DNA of 33,278 nucleotides from Microthrixaceae bacterium (GCA_020439285.1 JAGQSZ010000009.1:1-33278), one strand, 5' to 3'. Positions 7,512-15,987 are shown, counted from the first letter of the stretch. Numbers and translations are program-made. Notes: generated by a model not told the origin, from the letters alone.

Positions 7512-8162
7512 GTGCTCGTAGAAATTTGGTCCGACATCGTTTGTCCCTGGTGTGCTGTGGGTCGAGCGCGGTTCGTCAAGGCGCTGAGCACCTTCGAACA
7601 TCGTGACGAGGTCGAGATCCGGTTGCGGAGCTTCGAACTGGACCCCAACGCCCCGGCCCTTCGCACCGGTTCGATGGCCGAGCATCTGTCGAAGAAATAC
7701 GGCATGTCCGTCGAAGAGGCCCAGCGTTCGAATGACCATTTGGAGGAAGTCGCTGCGCTCGACGGGGTCGAGATCCACTTCGGGAAGATGCAGGCAGGCA
7801 ACACCTTCGACGCCCACCGTTTGTTGCACTTGGCCCATGATCACGGATGCCAACTGGAACTGAACGAGGAGTTTCTGCACGCCGTGTTCCGTGACGGTCG
7901 TGCTATCGGAGACGTGACCGTCCTCGCCGAGATAGCGGCATCGGTCGGTCTCGACATGGCCGAGGTGAGTGACGTTCTGGCGAGCGACCGCTATGCCGAC
8001 GCTGTTCGGGATGACGAGATGCGTGCGAGCGAATTGGACATCACCGGTGTGCCGTTCTTCTTGATCGAGGGTCGCTACGGGATCCCGGGCGCTCAGTCTG
8101 TTGAACGCTTCGCTCTGGCTCTCGACAAGGCGTGGGAGAAGGTCACCGAAGCCGCGTCATAA
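7512..8162 (+). CDS. DsbA/FrnE-like thioredoxin-fold oxidoreductase
   Basis: GTG 7512 is preceded by GGAGG with a 7-base gap, a near-ideal start; an earlier in-frame GTG at 7467 would only add 15 residues. The protein opens with VEIWSDIVCPWC (Cys11 and Cys14 form the CxxC site), typical of FrnE-like DsbA proteins. The inserted helical domain follows, and ITGVPFFLIEGRYGIPGAQSVE carries the cis-Pro loop (GVP) and the usual C-terminal 'i.GaQ' motif. It has 216 residues, a normal length, and no signal peptide, so it is a cytoplasmic dithiol oxidoreductase or isomerase. It ends 21 bases before a convergent gene. Confidence 0.92.
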   Translation: MLVEIWSDIVCPWCAVGRARFVKALSTFEHRDEVEIRLRSFELDPNAPALRTGSMAEHLSKKYGMSVEEAQRSNDHLEEVAALDGVEIHFGKMQAGNTFDAHRLLHLAHDHGCQLELNEEFLHAVFRDGRAIGDVTVLAEIAASVGLDMAEVSDVLASDRYADAVRDDEMRASELDITGVPFFLIEGRYGIPGAQSVERFALALDKAWEKVTEAAS

Positions 8163-8183
8163 CGGAGCGAACACGCCCTCGAC

Positions 8184-8567
8184 TCAGGCCGTTTGAGCTT
8201 CTCCGGCGTCGCTCGAATCGTCCTCGGCTTCGATCAGCACGTCGCCCGCATCGGACAGGAGCACCAGTCGGTCAGAGGAGAACTCCACCTGTGTCGAACG
8301 TTCGAGTGCGGAGGCGAGGGCCGACTCCTGTTCCATCACACCTTCGGGTTGAGCGCAGAACATCATCGTCTGCACCGGCGCGGTGAACGAGATGTTGTTG
8401 CCCGGGTCCAAGGTCCAAGTGGAATGAACGCTGTTGCATCCGGTCTTCACCAGCACCCTGTTGTCGGCCGAAAATTCGATCTGGGGCTGGGTGGAAGCGA
8501 TGGGGACTACAAGGGAGTCCTCTCGCCAGTACCGAACGATGAGCCATTCTCCGACTACAGAACTCAC
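8184..8567 (-). CDS. META-domain (HslJ-like) protein
   Basis: A 127-residue protein with the META domain pattern: GEWLIVRYW near the start, then KTGCNSVHSTWTLDPGNNISFTAPVQTMMFC (GCN motif and the 'T.M.C' strand), then EFSSDRLVLLSDAGDVLIEAE at the end. META/HslJ proteins are often envelope or stress linked, but no biochemical role is firm. No signal peptide is visible. Its GTG start shares its G with the TAG stop of the upstream oxygenase gene, so the two are translated in tandem. The C-terminus is acidic. Confidence 0.8.
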   Translation of the reverse strand: MSSVVGEWLIVRYWREDSLVVPIASTQPQIEFSADNRVLVKTGCNSVHSTWTLDPGNNISFTAPVQTMMFCAQPEGVMEQESALASALERSTQVEFSSDRLVLLSDAGDVLIEAEDDSSDAGEAQTA

Positions 8568-9637
8568 TACATCACCTCTGACGCCAGGTCCGGGAACACC
8601 CGGGCAACCTTCATGATCAGGTACTCACCGTAGGTCCCTTTGAGGTCTTCGAGGACCGTTCCGTCCCATCGTTGAAGATCGGCGATGCCTTTCCCACCTG
8701 CATCGACATCTTCGTCGACTGGCAGCGGCTTCACCTCCACGTCCCATCCAGGATCGAAGAAGAATGGGAACGACAGCCTGGAGCTCTGAGAAGGCGGTCG
8801 CACCCGATGCAGCGTCGAGCGGTACCGACCAGAGGTCATGCGATCGAGCATGTCGCCGATGTTGCAGACCAACACGTCGGGGTCTGCGGCCACCGGCACC
8901 CACTCACCGTTGATATCGACTTCGAGTCCGCCCGAGCGATCCTGGGCGAGGAGGGTCAACAAGCCGTAGTCGGTATGAGCGCCGACTCCCCAGGTCTCGG
9001 CGCCGGGATCGGGATCGACTCTTGGATAGTGGAAGATTCTGAACAGCTGAATCGGGTCACTGATCAGGTTGGTTTCGAACCACATCGCTTCGAGTCCGAG
9101 CCCGATCGCCATTGCGCTCAGCACGGCTCGACCGACACGGTCCATCTCGGCCATCCATTGTTCGACCACCCGACGGAAGCGAGCAGGTCGCTCGGGCCAC
9201 AGGTTCGGGCCATGTAATGGTCGACCAGCGAGGACCCGTGGATCCTCAGGTGGCAGTTCGGTACCGAAATAGATGCCCTCTTTGATATCGGGTTGCCCCG
9301 ATGTCAGTTCGTTTCCCACTGGAAACCAGCCGCGCCACGCGACACCGCCGAGCGCCATTGATATCTCGGACTTCTCTGTGTCATCCGACGCGAAGAACTC
9401 CCGAGAGAGATCCTCGAGTTCCTCACGTAGCCCGGCCGCCACGCCATGTCCGACAACCGTGAAGAACCCGACGTTTCGACACGCAGAGTCGATCGCATCA
9501 GCCACCGACAGCACCGCAGCGGGTGACTCGGTAGATGACGTCGACACTCCAAGGAGTGGACCGATATCAATCGGTTCGAGTGCGGTTCGACCACTCACGG
9601 ACCCCTTGATAGCACCGTCACGGTGGGAGATGTCCAT
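8567..9637 (-). CDS. Isopenicillin-N-synthase-like 2-oxoglutarate/Fe(II) oxygenase
   Basis: The double-stranded beta-helix has the iron site H221-x-D223 (GAHTDYG) and a distal H277 (STLHRV), with the R-x-S co-substrate motif (R287, S289, SRLSFPFFFDP). The N-terminal part (CRNVGFFTVVGHGV) is the DIOX_N domain. Members hydroxylate, desaturate or cyclise small metabolites using O2 and 2-oxoglutarate. The substrate is unknown, and nothing nearby marks a biosynthetic cluster. I chose ATG 9637 (356 residues); an upstream ATG at 9682 would add 15 residues and a GTG at about 9595 would shorten it. It is in operon with the META-domain gene. Confidence 0.9.
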   Translation of the reverse strand: MDISHRDGAIKGSVSGRTALEPIDIGPLLGVSTSSTESPAAVLSVADAIDSACRNVGFFTVVGHGVAAGLREELEDLSREFFASDDTEKSEISMALGGVAWRGWFPVGNELTSGQPDIKEGIYFGTELPPEDPRVLAGRPLHGPNLWPERPARFRRVVEQWMAEMDRVGRAVLSAMAIGLGLEAMWFETNLISDPIQLFRIFHYPRVDPDPGAETWGVGAHTDYGLLTLLAQDRSGGLEVDINGEWVPVAADPDVLVCNIGDMLDRMTSGRYRSTLHRVRPPSQSSRLSFPFFFDPGWDVEVKPLPVDEDVDAGGKGIADLQRWDGTVLEDLKGTYGEYLIMKVARVFPDLASEVM

Positions 9638-10003
9638 GGCCGACCCGCGTAGATGACCTGAAGTACCCGATATCGGCGCCAATTAGGGAGATTGGGCTTC
9701 GCTCTGTCGGTGGCGCATGGCATGATTGAACCCCACCGATCCTGAAGTAGGTCAGGGTGCCCGGAACGCCAACCAGAGAGGCGTGCGGTCGCCCAGATTT
9801 CCCCGGCCTCTGTGCGATCGAGCGGGAAGGATTTCATTCACTTGTTGGACAACCGGTCGTTTACTGCTGACGACACTTCATCGGACCAAAAACCGAAGCC
9901 TCGCTCACAGAACGTGGCTGGCACCTCACCGAACGCTACCGGCTATGGTGACCCAAGGGTGTCCGGTGACGAACTCAGGGCCGCCGCAAATAGGGAGACT
10001 CCA
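9638..10003. other. Divergent intergenic region
   Basis: About 365 bases lie between the oxygenase (minus) and the second guanylate-kinase-like gene (plus). Short open frames cross it, but none has a ribosome binding site or a recognisable translation. It contains a 10-bp perfect palindrome (CCGATATCGG, 9666-9675) just upstream of the oxygenase, a possible operator, and a TATGGT box at 9944-9949. Confidence 0.5.
9944..9949 (+). promoter_or_regulatory. Candidate -10 (TATGGT) of kinase-like paralogue 2
   Basis: TATGGT fits TANNNT and lies 54 bases before the ATG at 10004, leaving a leader of about 47 bases that ends in AGGGAG. No good -35 is visible. Confidence 0.4.
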
Positions 10004-10633
10004 ATGATTCTCGTAATAATCGGCCCGTCTGGCAGTGGCAAGGCTGCAGCAGTCACGATCCTGGGTGCTGAGGGAGTACTCCACCCCCATGCGACGTTCA
10101 CGGACAGGGCAATCCGCCCCGACGACAAAGACTCGATTGAGCATGTCTTCATCTCCAAACAGGAATTCGATGAACGCCTCAAGGACGGCTTCTTCCTGGG
10201 CACCGCAGAACTGTTCACCAACCGGTTCGGAATGGCTCCATGGCCCGAGGAGCGCAACGGTCTCCTGACCGTGATCCTGCGCGCCAACCTGGTTGACCAG
10301 TTCGTGCAGGGCGCCGGAGTGGAGAAGGTGATCATCTATCAGATCCAAGCTCCGCGCGAGCACCTGGCTGCGACCCTCGCGGAACGTTCACTGTCCAACG
10401 CCGAGTTCAACGCACGGCTTGCCGAACACGACGGCGAGACGGCTCTGGGCACCATGATCGCGGATCGAATCTTCAACAACGAAGGCTCGTTGAAGGACCT
10501 AGTCGATCAGATCCGCGAAGCGGTCATCGAGGACACAGGCGGAGTCGTCGACCTGAGCTCCTCAGCGCCTGTCTCGACCAACGACGACGTCGACCTGCGT
10601 GCTCAGGATCTGAAGACCGAAACAGTCTCCTGA
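10004..10633 (+). CDS. Guanylate-kinase/PhnN-like protein with altered P-loop (paralogue 2)
   Basis: ATG 10004 follows AGGGAG by 7 bases; the product has 209 residues. It aligns along its whole length with the protein at 4139-4699: MILVIIGPSGSGK, FTDRAIRP, SIEHVFIS, GFFLGTAELF, LLTVILRANLVDQF, DRIFNNEGSL. The Walker A residue after the invariant lysine is Ala (GPSGSGKA, A14), where active P-loop kinases have Ser or Thr to hold Mg. The GMP-binding R-PR-GE motif has become DRAIRPDDKD. The segment IFNNEGSLKDLVDQI resembles PhnN more than Gmk. This copy may be a binding or regulatory protein instead of an enzyme. The last 40 residues form an acidic, Ser-rich tail that paralogue 1 lacks. It is convergent with kup. 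Confidence 0.82.
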   Translation: MILVIIGPSGSGKAAAVTILGAEGVLHPHATFTDRAIRPDDKDSIEHVFISKQEFDERLKDGFFLGTAELFTNRFGMAPWPEERNGLLTVILRANLVDQFVQGAGVEKVIIYQIQAPREHLAATLAERSLSNAEFNARLAEHDGETALGTMIADRIFNNEGSLKDLVDQIREAVIEDTGGVVDLSSSAPVSTNDDVDLRAQDLKTETVS

Positions 10634-10688
10634 GACCCTGCGCTCGGTCTACGTCCGCAGGCCAATCAGCGGCATAGACCCGATCGGG

Positions 10689-12674
10689 TCAGATTTCGAC
10701 CTGCGAGCCGACCTCGACCACACGGTCCGGTGGGAGTCGGAAGAATCGGGCTGCTCCGGCAGCGGAGCGTAACTGGAAAGCGAACAGCCGCTCGCGCCAG
10801 TCGGCCATTCCGTGGATCGGCGTGGATATAACCGTCTCGCGTCCCAAGAAGTACGTGAAATCTCCGCTGCTCAGATCGAGGTCGGGTCCGGCGATCGACC
10901 GAAGTGAATTGTCGACGTCGGGGTCCTCGTAGAACCCGTAGACCATGTTGATCTGGAAGAACCCGTTACCGAAGTCGACGATCGCGATTCGGTCAGCGGA
11001 ATTGACGTATGGGGAATCCGCTGTGCTCACCGAGACGATCACAACTTGTTCGTGAAGCGCGTGGTTGTGTCTGGTATTGGTCAACAATGCTGGCGGCGCG
11101 GCACCGGTTCCTTTGAACAGATACACAGCCGTTCCCGGTACACGTCTGATCGTCGCCGGATCGAGGTTCTGCATGAAGGTGTCGATCTCGACCTGACCTC
11201 TGCGGATCCGCTCCGCGAGCAACCCTCGACCGGTTCGCCAAGTGGTCATGAACAAGATGATCGCGACGGCGACCGCTATGGAGAACCATCCACCTTCGGG
11301 GATCTTGGCAACGTTCGCCAGGAAGAACGAGAGATCGATGACCAGCAACGGCGCTGATACCGCAACCACTTTCCACATCGGCCATTTCCAATTGGCGTGC
11401 ACGAACGCGGCCATCAACAACGTGGTAATTCCCATGGTGCCCGTGACGGCAATCCCGTATGCGGCAGCCATTCCCGTAGACGTCTTGAACGCGATCACCA
11501 GCGAGATGCTGCCGATCATCAAGAGCCAGTTGACGCTCGGCACATAGACCTGTCCCATGTGTGACTCGGAAGTGTGCGTGATAGCGAGACGAGGCAGGTA
11601 GTCCATCTGAACGGCCTGGACGGTCATCGAGTACGCACCCGAAATGAGCGCTTGGGACGCAATGATCGCAGCAAGTGTCGCCAGACCGACCAGGAAGGGC
11701 CGCAGCCATGCCGGCCCCAACAAGAAGAACGGATTGGACACCGCGCTGGGGCTCTCGAGCAGCAACGCGCTCTGGCCGAAGTAGTTGAGCATCAGACACG
11801 GGAGCGCCAGCGAGAACCAGCCGATCTTTATCGGGGTCTTCCCGAAGTGTCCCATGTCCGCGTAGAGCGCCTCGCCACCGGTGACGACCAGAAACACGCT
11901 GCCGAGTGAGAGGAACCCGTTGAGTCCGTTGTGGAGCAGATAGCTGATCCCATACGCCGGGTTGAGGGCACGCAGGACTTCCAGATTGCCCATCGCCTTC
12001 CACAAGCCGAGCGCTCCCAGGGTCAGGAACCAAAGGGTCATGATCGGCCCGAACACCTTGCCGACCGCTCCGGTGCCTCGACGTTGAACGGCGAATAGTC
12101 CCATCAGGATCAACACGGCGATCGGCACGATGTACGACGACAGTTCTGGTCGCACCACCCCAACGCCTTCAACGGCGCTGAGCACCGAGATGGCAGGGGT
12201 GATCACCCCGTCGCCGTACAACAGCGCCGTACCGAAGAGTCCAAGAATGATGAACCACTTGATTATGCCGACCGCCTGACCGCCCGCACGCGGCGCCACC
12301 AGTGCGGTCAACGCAAGGATTCCACCTTCCCCCTTGTTGTCAGCCCGCAGCACATAGAGCAGGTACTTGACCGACACCACCAGGATCAGCGCCCACATCA
12401 CCAGCGAACACGCTCCGATGACGTTCACCTCTGTGACCGGTAGATGATGAGACTTGAACGTCTCCCTGAACGAGTACAAGGGGCTGGTTCCGATGTCGCC
12501 GTAGACGACCCCGAGCGCGCCGAGTGTGAGCGCACCCATGCCCACTTTCGCGTGACCTGAGGATCGTTCGGGACCGTTGGACCCACTGACCGCGTCAGAT
12601 TCGCCTGCGGAATCAACAGGGACTCCATCGATGGGTTCCCCAGTGCTTCCGGGTTCTGGCGTTGAATCTGACAC
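10689..12674 (-). CDS. kup: Kup-type low-affinity potassium transporter
   Basis: A 661-residue protein with the Kup signature near residues 45-75 (LGALGVVYGDIGTSPLYSFRE) and ADNKGEGGILAL after the second or third helix. About 12 transmembrane helices are followed by a cytoplasmic C-terminal domain of about 150 residues. Kup proteins import K+ together with H+. The first 40 residues are a polar, acidic, Ser/Gly-rich extension not needed for the fold. The start GTG 12674 follows a TAGATT box (12683-12688) by 8 bases and has no ribosome binding site, so the message is probably nearly leaderless. The stop overlaps a palindrome (GACCCGATCGGGTC, 10677-10690) in the 55-base gap to the convergent kinase-like gene. 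Confidence 0.95.
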   Translation of the reverse strand: MSDSTPEPGSTGEPIDGVPVDSAGESDAVSGSNGPERSSGHAKVGMGALTLGALGVVYGDIGTSPLYSFRETFKSHHLPVTEVNVIGACSLVMWALILVVSVKYLLYVLRADNKGEGGILALTALVAPRAGGQAVGIIKWFIILGLFGTALLYGDGVITPAISVLSAVEGVGVVRPELSSYIVPIAVLILMGLFAVQRRGTGAVGKVFGPIMTLWFLTLGALGLWKAMGNLEVLRALNPAYGISYLLHNGLNGFLSLGSVFLVVTGGEALYADMGHFGKTPIKIGWFSLALPCLMLNYFGQSALLLESPSAVSNPFFLLGPAWLRPFLVGLATLAAIIASQALISGAYSMTVQAVQMDYLPRLAITHTSESHMGQVYVPSVNWLLMIGSISLVIAFKTSTGMAAAYGIAVTGTMGITTLLMAAFVHANWKWPMWKVVAVSAPLLVIDLSFFLANVAKIPEGGWFSIAVAVAIILFMTTWRTGRGLLAERIRRGQVEIDTFMQNLDPATIRRVPGTAVYLFKGTGAAPPALLTNTRHNHALHEQVVIVSVSTADSPYVNSADRIAIVDFGNGFFQINMVYGFYEDPDVDNSLRSIAGPDLDLSSGDFTYFLGRETVISTPIHGMADWRERLFAFQLRSAAGAARFFRLPPDRVVEVGSQVEI

Positions 12675-12682
12675 AGCGCCAA

Positions 12683-12688
12683 AATCTA
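12683..12688 (-). promoter_or_regulatory. -10 box (TAGATT) of kup
   Basis: On the minus strand TAGATT lies 8 bases before the GTG start at 12674, with no Shine-Dalgarno sequence. It matches the leaderless spacing seen elsewhere in the window. Confidence 0.45.
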
Positions 12689-12771
12689 CGCGCGCAAGTC
12701 ACCAACTACTCAAACCTGAGAGGCGATTCTTGTTCGCCGGTCTCGAAAAGCCGACGGCTAGCGGTTGTCGG

Positions 12772-12777
12772 TAGCCT
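12772..12777 (+). promoter_or_regulatory. -10 box (TAGCCT) of the S33-type hydrolase gene
   Basis: TAGCCT ends 8 bases before ATG 12786. This supports the ATG as the start over the earlier GTG at 12765, which would lie upstream of the transcription start. Confidence 0.5.
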
Positions 12778-12785
12778 CACCGGAC

Positions 12786-14549
12786 ATGGGTCTCCGCAAA
12801 CCAGCAGCAGCGCTGGTGATCGTTCTTTCTCTGCTCGGCGCCGCCTGCAGCACTGGCGAAGCATCCAAAGCCAAGATCGAACGAACCGGACGGACAACAT
12901 CTTCGGGCACCAACTCGACCGGGAACACAGCTTCATCGAAGCTGGACTGGACCGTGTGCGAGAACAAACTCGCCAGGGCGGCGAACCTCGAGTGCTCGAC
13001 CCTTGCGGTACCACTCGATCCCTCGAAACCAGCTGGCGACACGATCACCTTGGCGCTGGCCCGTCAGCGTGCCACCGGAGCCGCAACGGACCGGATCGGT
13101 TCTCTTGTGCTCAATCCAGGGGGCCCAGGCGGGTCGGGTATCGAGTTTCTTGCCGCTGCAGCGTTGAGCTTCCCGGATGAACTCACCACGAAGTTCGATC
13201 TGGTTTCATTCGATCCGAGGGGCGTGGGCGAAAGCACACCCGTCCGTTGTCTCACCGACAAACAAAAGGAGAGCCAGCTCTCGGGCGATCTCACGCCTTC
13301 GACCGACGCCGAGATCGATGCTGCCCTAGATGACCAGAAGGAACTCCTCAAGGGTTGCGAAAAGGATCCCGCAGATCTCATCACCCATATGAGCACAGCC
13401 GATGTGGCGGCAGACCTTGACCAGATCCGCTCTGCACTCGGCGACGACAAGTTGACCTATGCGGGTTTCTCCTATGGCACATCCATCGGTGCTGTATACG
13501 CAACGCTGTTCCCAGAGAACACTCGGGCGTTGGTACTCGACGGGTCCGTGAGCCCCAGCACAACGGTCGAACAAGAGTCGCTCACCCAAGCAACCTCATT
13601 CGAACAGGTGCTCACCCGTTTCGAGAACGCGTGCGACGCGAGCACCGCGTGTTCACTGGCGCCCAACTCTGCCGCCAAGATCGCGAAGGTACGCCAGGAT
13701 CTGACCAAGTCTCCGGTGAAGGTGAACTCCAAGACCGACAAACGGCTCCTCGGCGTCGACCAGTTCGACTACGCGCTCGCAACCGGCCTCTATGACACCT
13801 CGCTTTGGGGCGTGCTCGCTGACGCCATCACCAACGTTCGCAACGGAGGCGCCGCAACCCTGTTCTCGTTGATGGACCGCCAGACCGGTCGCAACACCGA
13901 CGGCACCTTCGACAACTCCTCGGACGCTCAGGTGATGGTCTCGTGTGCTGATACCCAGGAGCGACCCGATCTCACCGAAGCCGTTCAATCTGCAGAACGA
14001 ATCCAACAAGCAGCACCGATCTTCGGATCCATCACCGGTTGGAGTTCGATCAGCTGTCTCAATTGGCCCAAAGCGACGAACCCGCTGCCGACCATCACGG
14101 GTGACGGGGCACCTCCGATTCTGGTAATCGGAACCGTGGGCGATCCCGCGACGCCCTATTCCTGGGCTCAGGAAATGGCCACCGCTCTCGAATCAGCAAC
14201 GCTGCTCACCTATGAGGGCAGCGGGCACACGGCCTTCATGAAGGGCGGCCCGTGTGTGGACAACGCTGTGGTCAACTATCTGGTGGCCTTGAAGGTCCCC
14301 GCTGCGGGAACAACATGCCCTGAGGTAGCAGCGTCCATTTCCTTTGACACCCTGGCTCAGCAAATCATCACCACGATGGTCAACAGTGGCCTGTCCGAGG
14401 ATGTCGCCAATTGCATCGTCAAGGGCGCCATCGACGAGGTCGGCGAAGCCGAGTTCAACAAGATGGCACTCGGCGACGACGCGGAGAGCATGACCCAGGT
14501 CATCATGGCCAAAACTCTCGCCTGCGTTCAGAAGAAGGGTCCGAACTGA
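12786..14549 (+). CDS. Secreted alpha/beta-hydrolase lipoprotein (S33 family, TAP-like)
   Basis: A 587-residue lipoprotein: signal MGLRKPAAALVIVLSLLGAAC with lipobox Cys21, then a Ser/Thr-rich linker. GGPGGSG at about 113 forms the oxyanion hole. GFSYGTS holds the nucleophile Ser229, DPATPY the acid region and GSGHTAF the catalytic His. The arrangement matches the tripeptidyl-aminopeptidase-like S33 hydrolases of Actinobacteria, which trim peptides or cleave esters outside the cell. After the hydrolase, about 75 residues form a separate helical unit with two cysteines (VANCIVKGAIDEVGEAEF and TLACVQ), a tail type I associate with Acidimicrobiia lipoproteins (recollection, not verified). The start is set by the TAGCCT box. 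Confidence 0.9.
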   Translation: MGLRKPAAALVIVLSLLGAACSTGEASKAKIERTGRTTSSGTNSTGNTASSKLDWTVCENKLARAANLECSTLAVPLDPSKPAGDTITLALARQRATGAATDRIGSLVLNPGGPGGSGIEFLAAAALSFPDELTTKFDLVSFDPRGVGESTPVRCLTDKQKESQLSGDLTPSTDAEIDAALDDQKELLKGCEKDPADLITHMSTADVAADLDQIRSALGDDKLTYAGFSYGTSIGAVYATLFPENTRALVLDGSVSPSTTVEQESLTQATSFEQVLTRFENACDASTACSLAPNSAAKIAKVRQDLTKSPVKVNSKTDKRLLGVDQFDYALATGLYDTSLWGVLADAITNVRNGGAATLFSLMDRQTGRNTDGTFDNSSDAQVMVSCADTQERPDLTEAVQSAERIQQAAPIFGSITGWSSISCLNWPKATNPLPTITGDGAPPILVIGTVGDPATPYSWAQEMATALESATLLTYEGSGHTAFMKGGPCVDNAVVNYLVALKVPAAGTTCPEVAASISFDTLAQQIITTMVNSGLSEDVANCIVKGAIDEVGEAEFNKMALGDDAESMTQVIMAKTLACVQKKGPN

Positions 14550-14550
14550 T

Positions 14551-14581
14551 TCAGGTCGTTTAGGTGATCGAAGTCACCTGA
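14551..14581. terminator. Possible bidirectional hairpin between convergent genes
   Basis: Just after the hydrolase stop, TCAGGT (14551-14556) can pair with ACCTGA (14576-14581). Alternatively AGGTGA (14562-14567) pairs with TCACCT (14574-14579). There is no T-run, so termination strength is uncertain. Confidence 0.35.
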
Positions 14582-14605
14582 GGGGCAAGACGATCAGCGC
14601 TCGCC

Positions 14606-14920
14606 TCACTTGAACAGGCTGGCCAGTCCCCAGATCGCAGCTATCCCACCGATGGCCACCATCACGACTGTCCGCCCGAGCGGCGGTCGTGTTTCCTGCT
14701 CTGCAGGAGGTCGCAACAGAGCCAAGATATTGCCGACGACCATCGCCGCTCCGAGCGCCAGAACGATCCAAGCGAGCGAGTCATCTCCAAGGAACGCCCA
14801 TGATTCATCGCCGTCTCCCTGGGCGGTGAGGGCGAGGAGTATCTGATGAAAGTTTCTGCTCAAGTTCGGGACCTCGGTGACGATCATATTCGTACCGGTG
14901 GACTCGCCCCCACCGGACAC
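14606..14920 (-). CDS. Small two-helix membrane protein
   Basis: A 104-residue frame with two clear hydrophobic helices: about 50-70 (LAWIVLALGAAMVVGNILALL) joined by a charged loop (RPPAEQETRPPLGR) to about 85-103 (VVMVAIGGIAAIWGLASLF). The N-terminal 45 residues are soluble. No family was recognised. The start is uncertain: GTG 14920 or ATG 14887, neither with a good ribosome binding site. The codon bias and membrane pattern support a real gene on this strand. Confidence 0.55.
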   Translation of the reverse strand: MSGGGESTGTNMIVTEVPNLSRNFHQILLALTAQGDGDESWAFLGDDSLAWIVLALGAAMVVGNILALLRPPAEQETRPPLGRTVVMVAIGGIAAIWGLASLFK

Positions 14921-15192
14921 AGCAGGGGTTCAGGAGTGTGGATCACAACTCCCTCCAACGCATCGCAACAGCGCTTTCCCAGGTGCTGGCTGCTTCCGTG
15001 GTTCACGCTCCGCCCCACTGCTGCACAGCCCCCGGTCACCTCAATGACCGCCGAGATGGGACCCGGGTCGTTACAGGCGGCATGCGATGGATGGTCACCG
15101 CTAGCCTGACGGCAGACACCAGAAATACGAGGTACAGAATTCTTGGGCATCTGTTCTCAACTCGTTGGCAAAACCGCCGATTCAAAGAGTAG

Positions 15193-15987
15193 ATGTCCTC
15201 GACCGAATCCTCCTTCCACGACCCGGCCCGACTTGATGAGTGGCTCCGACCGGGACCCGAGACCGGGTTCCCGGTGCCCGATGGCGGCGCCCATCCATCA
15301 GATGACAACGAACGAATCCAGATGACTTCGAGCAACAGCACTCCTGACGACGTACCCGCTTCCGCCGGCTCTGGATACTCCGCCGATAGCGCGGGCGCTG
15401 ATGCTGGGGCCGTCGACGAGTTGACCAATCTGCGCTCGGCGTTGGAAGCCGCTCAGCAGCGGATCAGCGAACTCGAGTCCGAACTGACCCGACTTGCGGA
15501 TCACGGAGCCGATCCCGATGAGCACTCACTTCTGCTCGACGACGACTCCAACTTGTACTCAGAGGCGTACTTCAACGTGGCACTCGACGCGCGTGTAGCC
15601 GCGGCCAAGAGGCACCTGCGGCCAGTCGCCGTCGCATTCTTGGAGTTCAGCGAAGGCAACGGGACCAACCGTTCCCCGGCACCGGCGAATCGTGGCGCAG
15701 AAGCGATCCGCCAGACGCTGCGAGACGCCGACACTGCTTGTCGGCTCAAGAACGGCACATTCGCGCTCATCTTGGAGGACACTCCCGAGAACGGAGCGGT
15801 GTGGACCGTTGAGCGAGTACGGCGAAACCTGGTCAGCCGCTTCGGCGCTCACACCATGTGGGCTGGCGTCGCGTGCTATCCGGCGCACGCTTTCTCGGCC
15901 GAGGAGCTGATCACTCAGTCCCAGGCTGCTCTGGTGTCGGCCCGGGACTGGAACCAGGACCGGATCGAAGTAGCGATTTCCGAATAG
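15193..15987 (+). CDS. Degenerate GGDEF-domain protein
   Basis: 264 residues: a disordered acidic N-terminus (1-70), a short coiled coil (about 74-103, LRSALEAAQQRISELESELTRL), then a GGDEF-like domain (about 118-260). The domain keeps the usual outline: LYSEAYFNVALDARVAAAKRHLRPVAVAFLEF, then IRQTLRDADTACRLKNGTFALILEDT, then GVACYPAHAFSAEELITQSQAAL. The catalytic GGDEF is replaced by KNGTF (186-190), and the metal-binding IDxDxFK is replaced by LEFSEGNG. It should not make cyclic di-GMP; it may bind a nucleotide or a partner, as other inactive GGDEF proteins do. The 3' end overlaps the convergent CoA-transferase gene by 77 bases. Confidence 0.78.
   Translation: MSSTESSFHDPARLDEWLRPGPETGFPVPDGGAHPSDDNERIQMTSSNSTPDDVPASAGSGYSADSAGADAGAVDELTNLRSALEAAQQRISELESELTRLADHGADPDEHSLLLDDDSNLYSEAYFNVALDARVAAAKRHLRPVAVAFLEFSEGNGTNRSPAPANRGAEAIRQTLRDADTACRLKNGTFALILEDTPENGAVWTVERVRRNLVSRFGAHTMWAGVACYPAHAFSAEELITQSQAALVSARDWNQDRIEVAISE

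Noticed and set aside
10677-10690. GACCCGATCGGGTC palindrome at the end of kup as a terminator
   Set aside because: It is a perfect 14-bp palindrome with no loop or T-run and overlaps the kup stop codon; restriction-site-like palindromes of this size occur by chance in such DNA.
10993-12033. 346-residue frame inside kup
   Set aside because: It is an out-of-frame shadow of the Kup coding region on the same strand.
14884-15150. Cys-containing 88-residue minus-strand frame between the membrane protein and the GGDEF-like gene
   Set aside because: Its start has no ribosome binding site, it overlaps the start of the two-helix protein, and a similar-length frame is open on the other strand. I see no other structure in 14921-15192.
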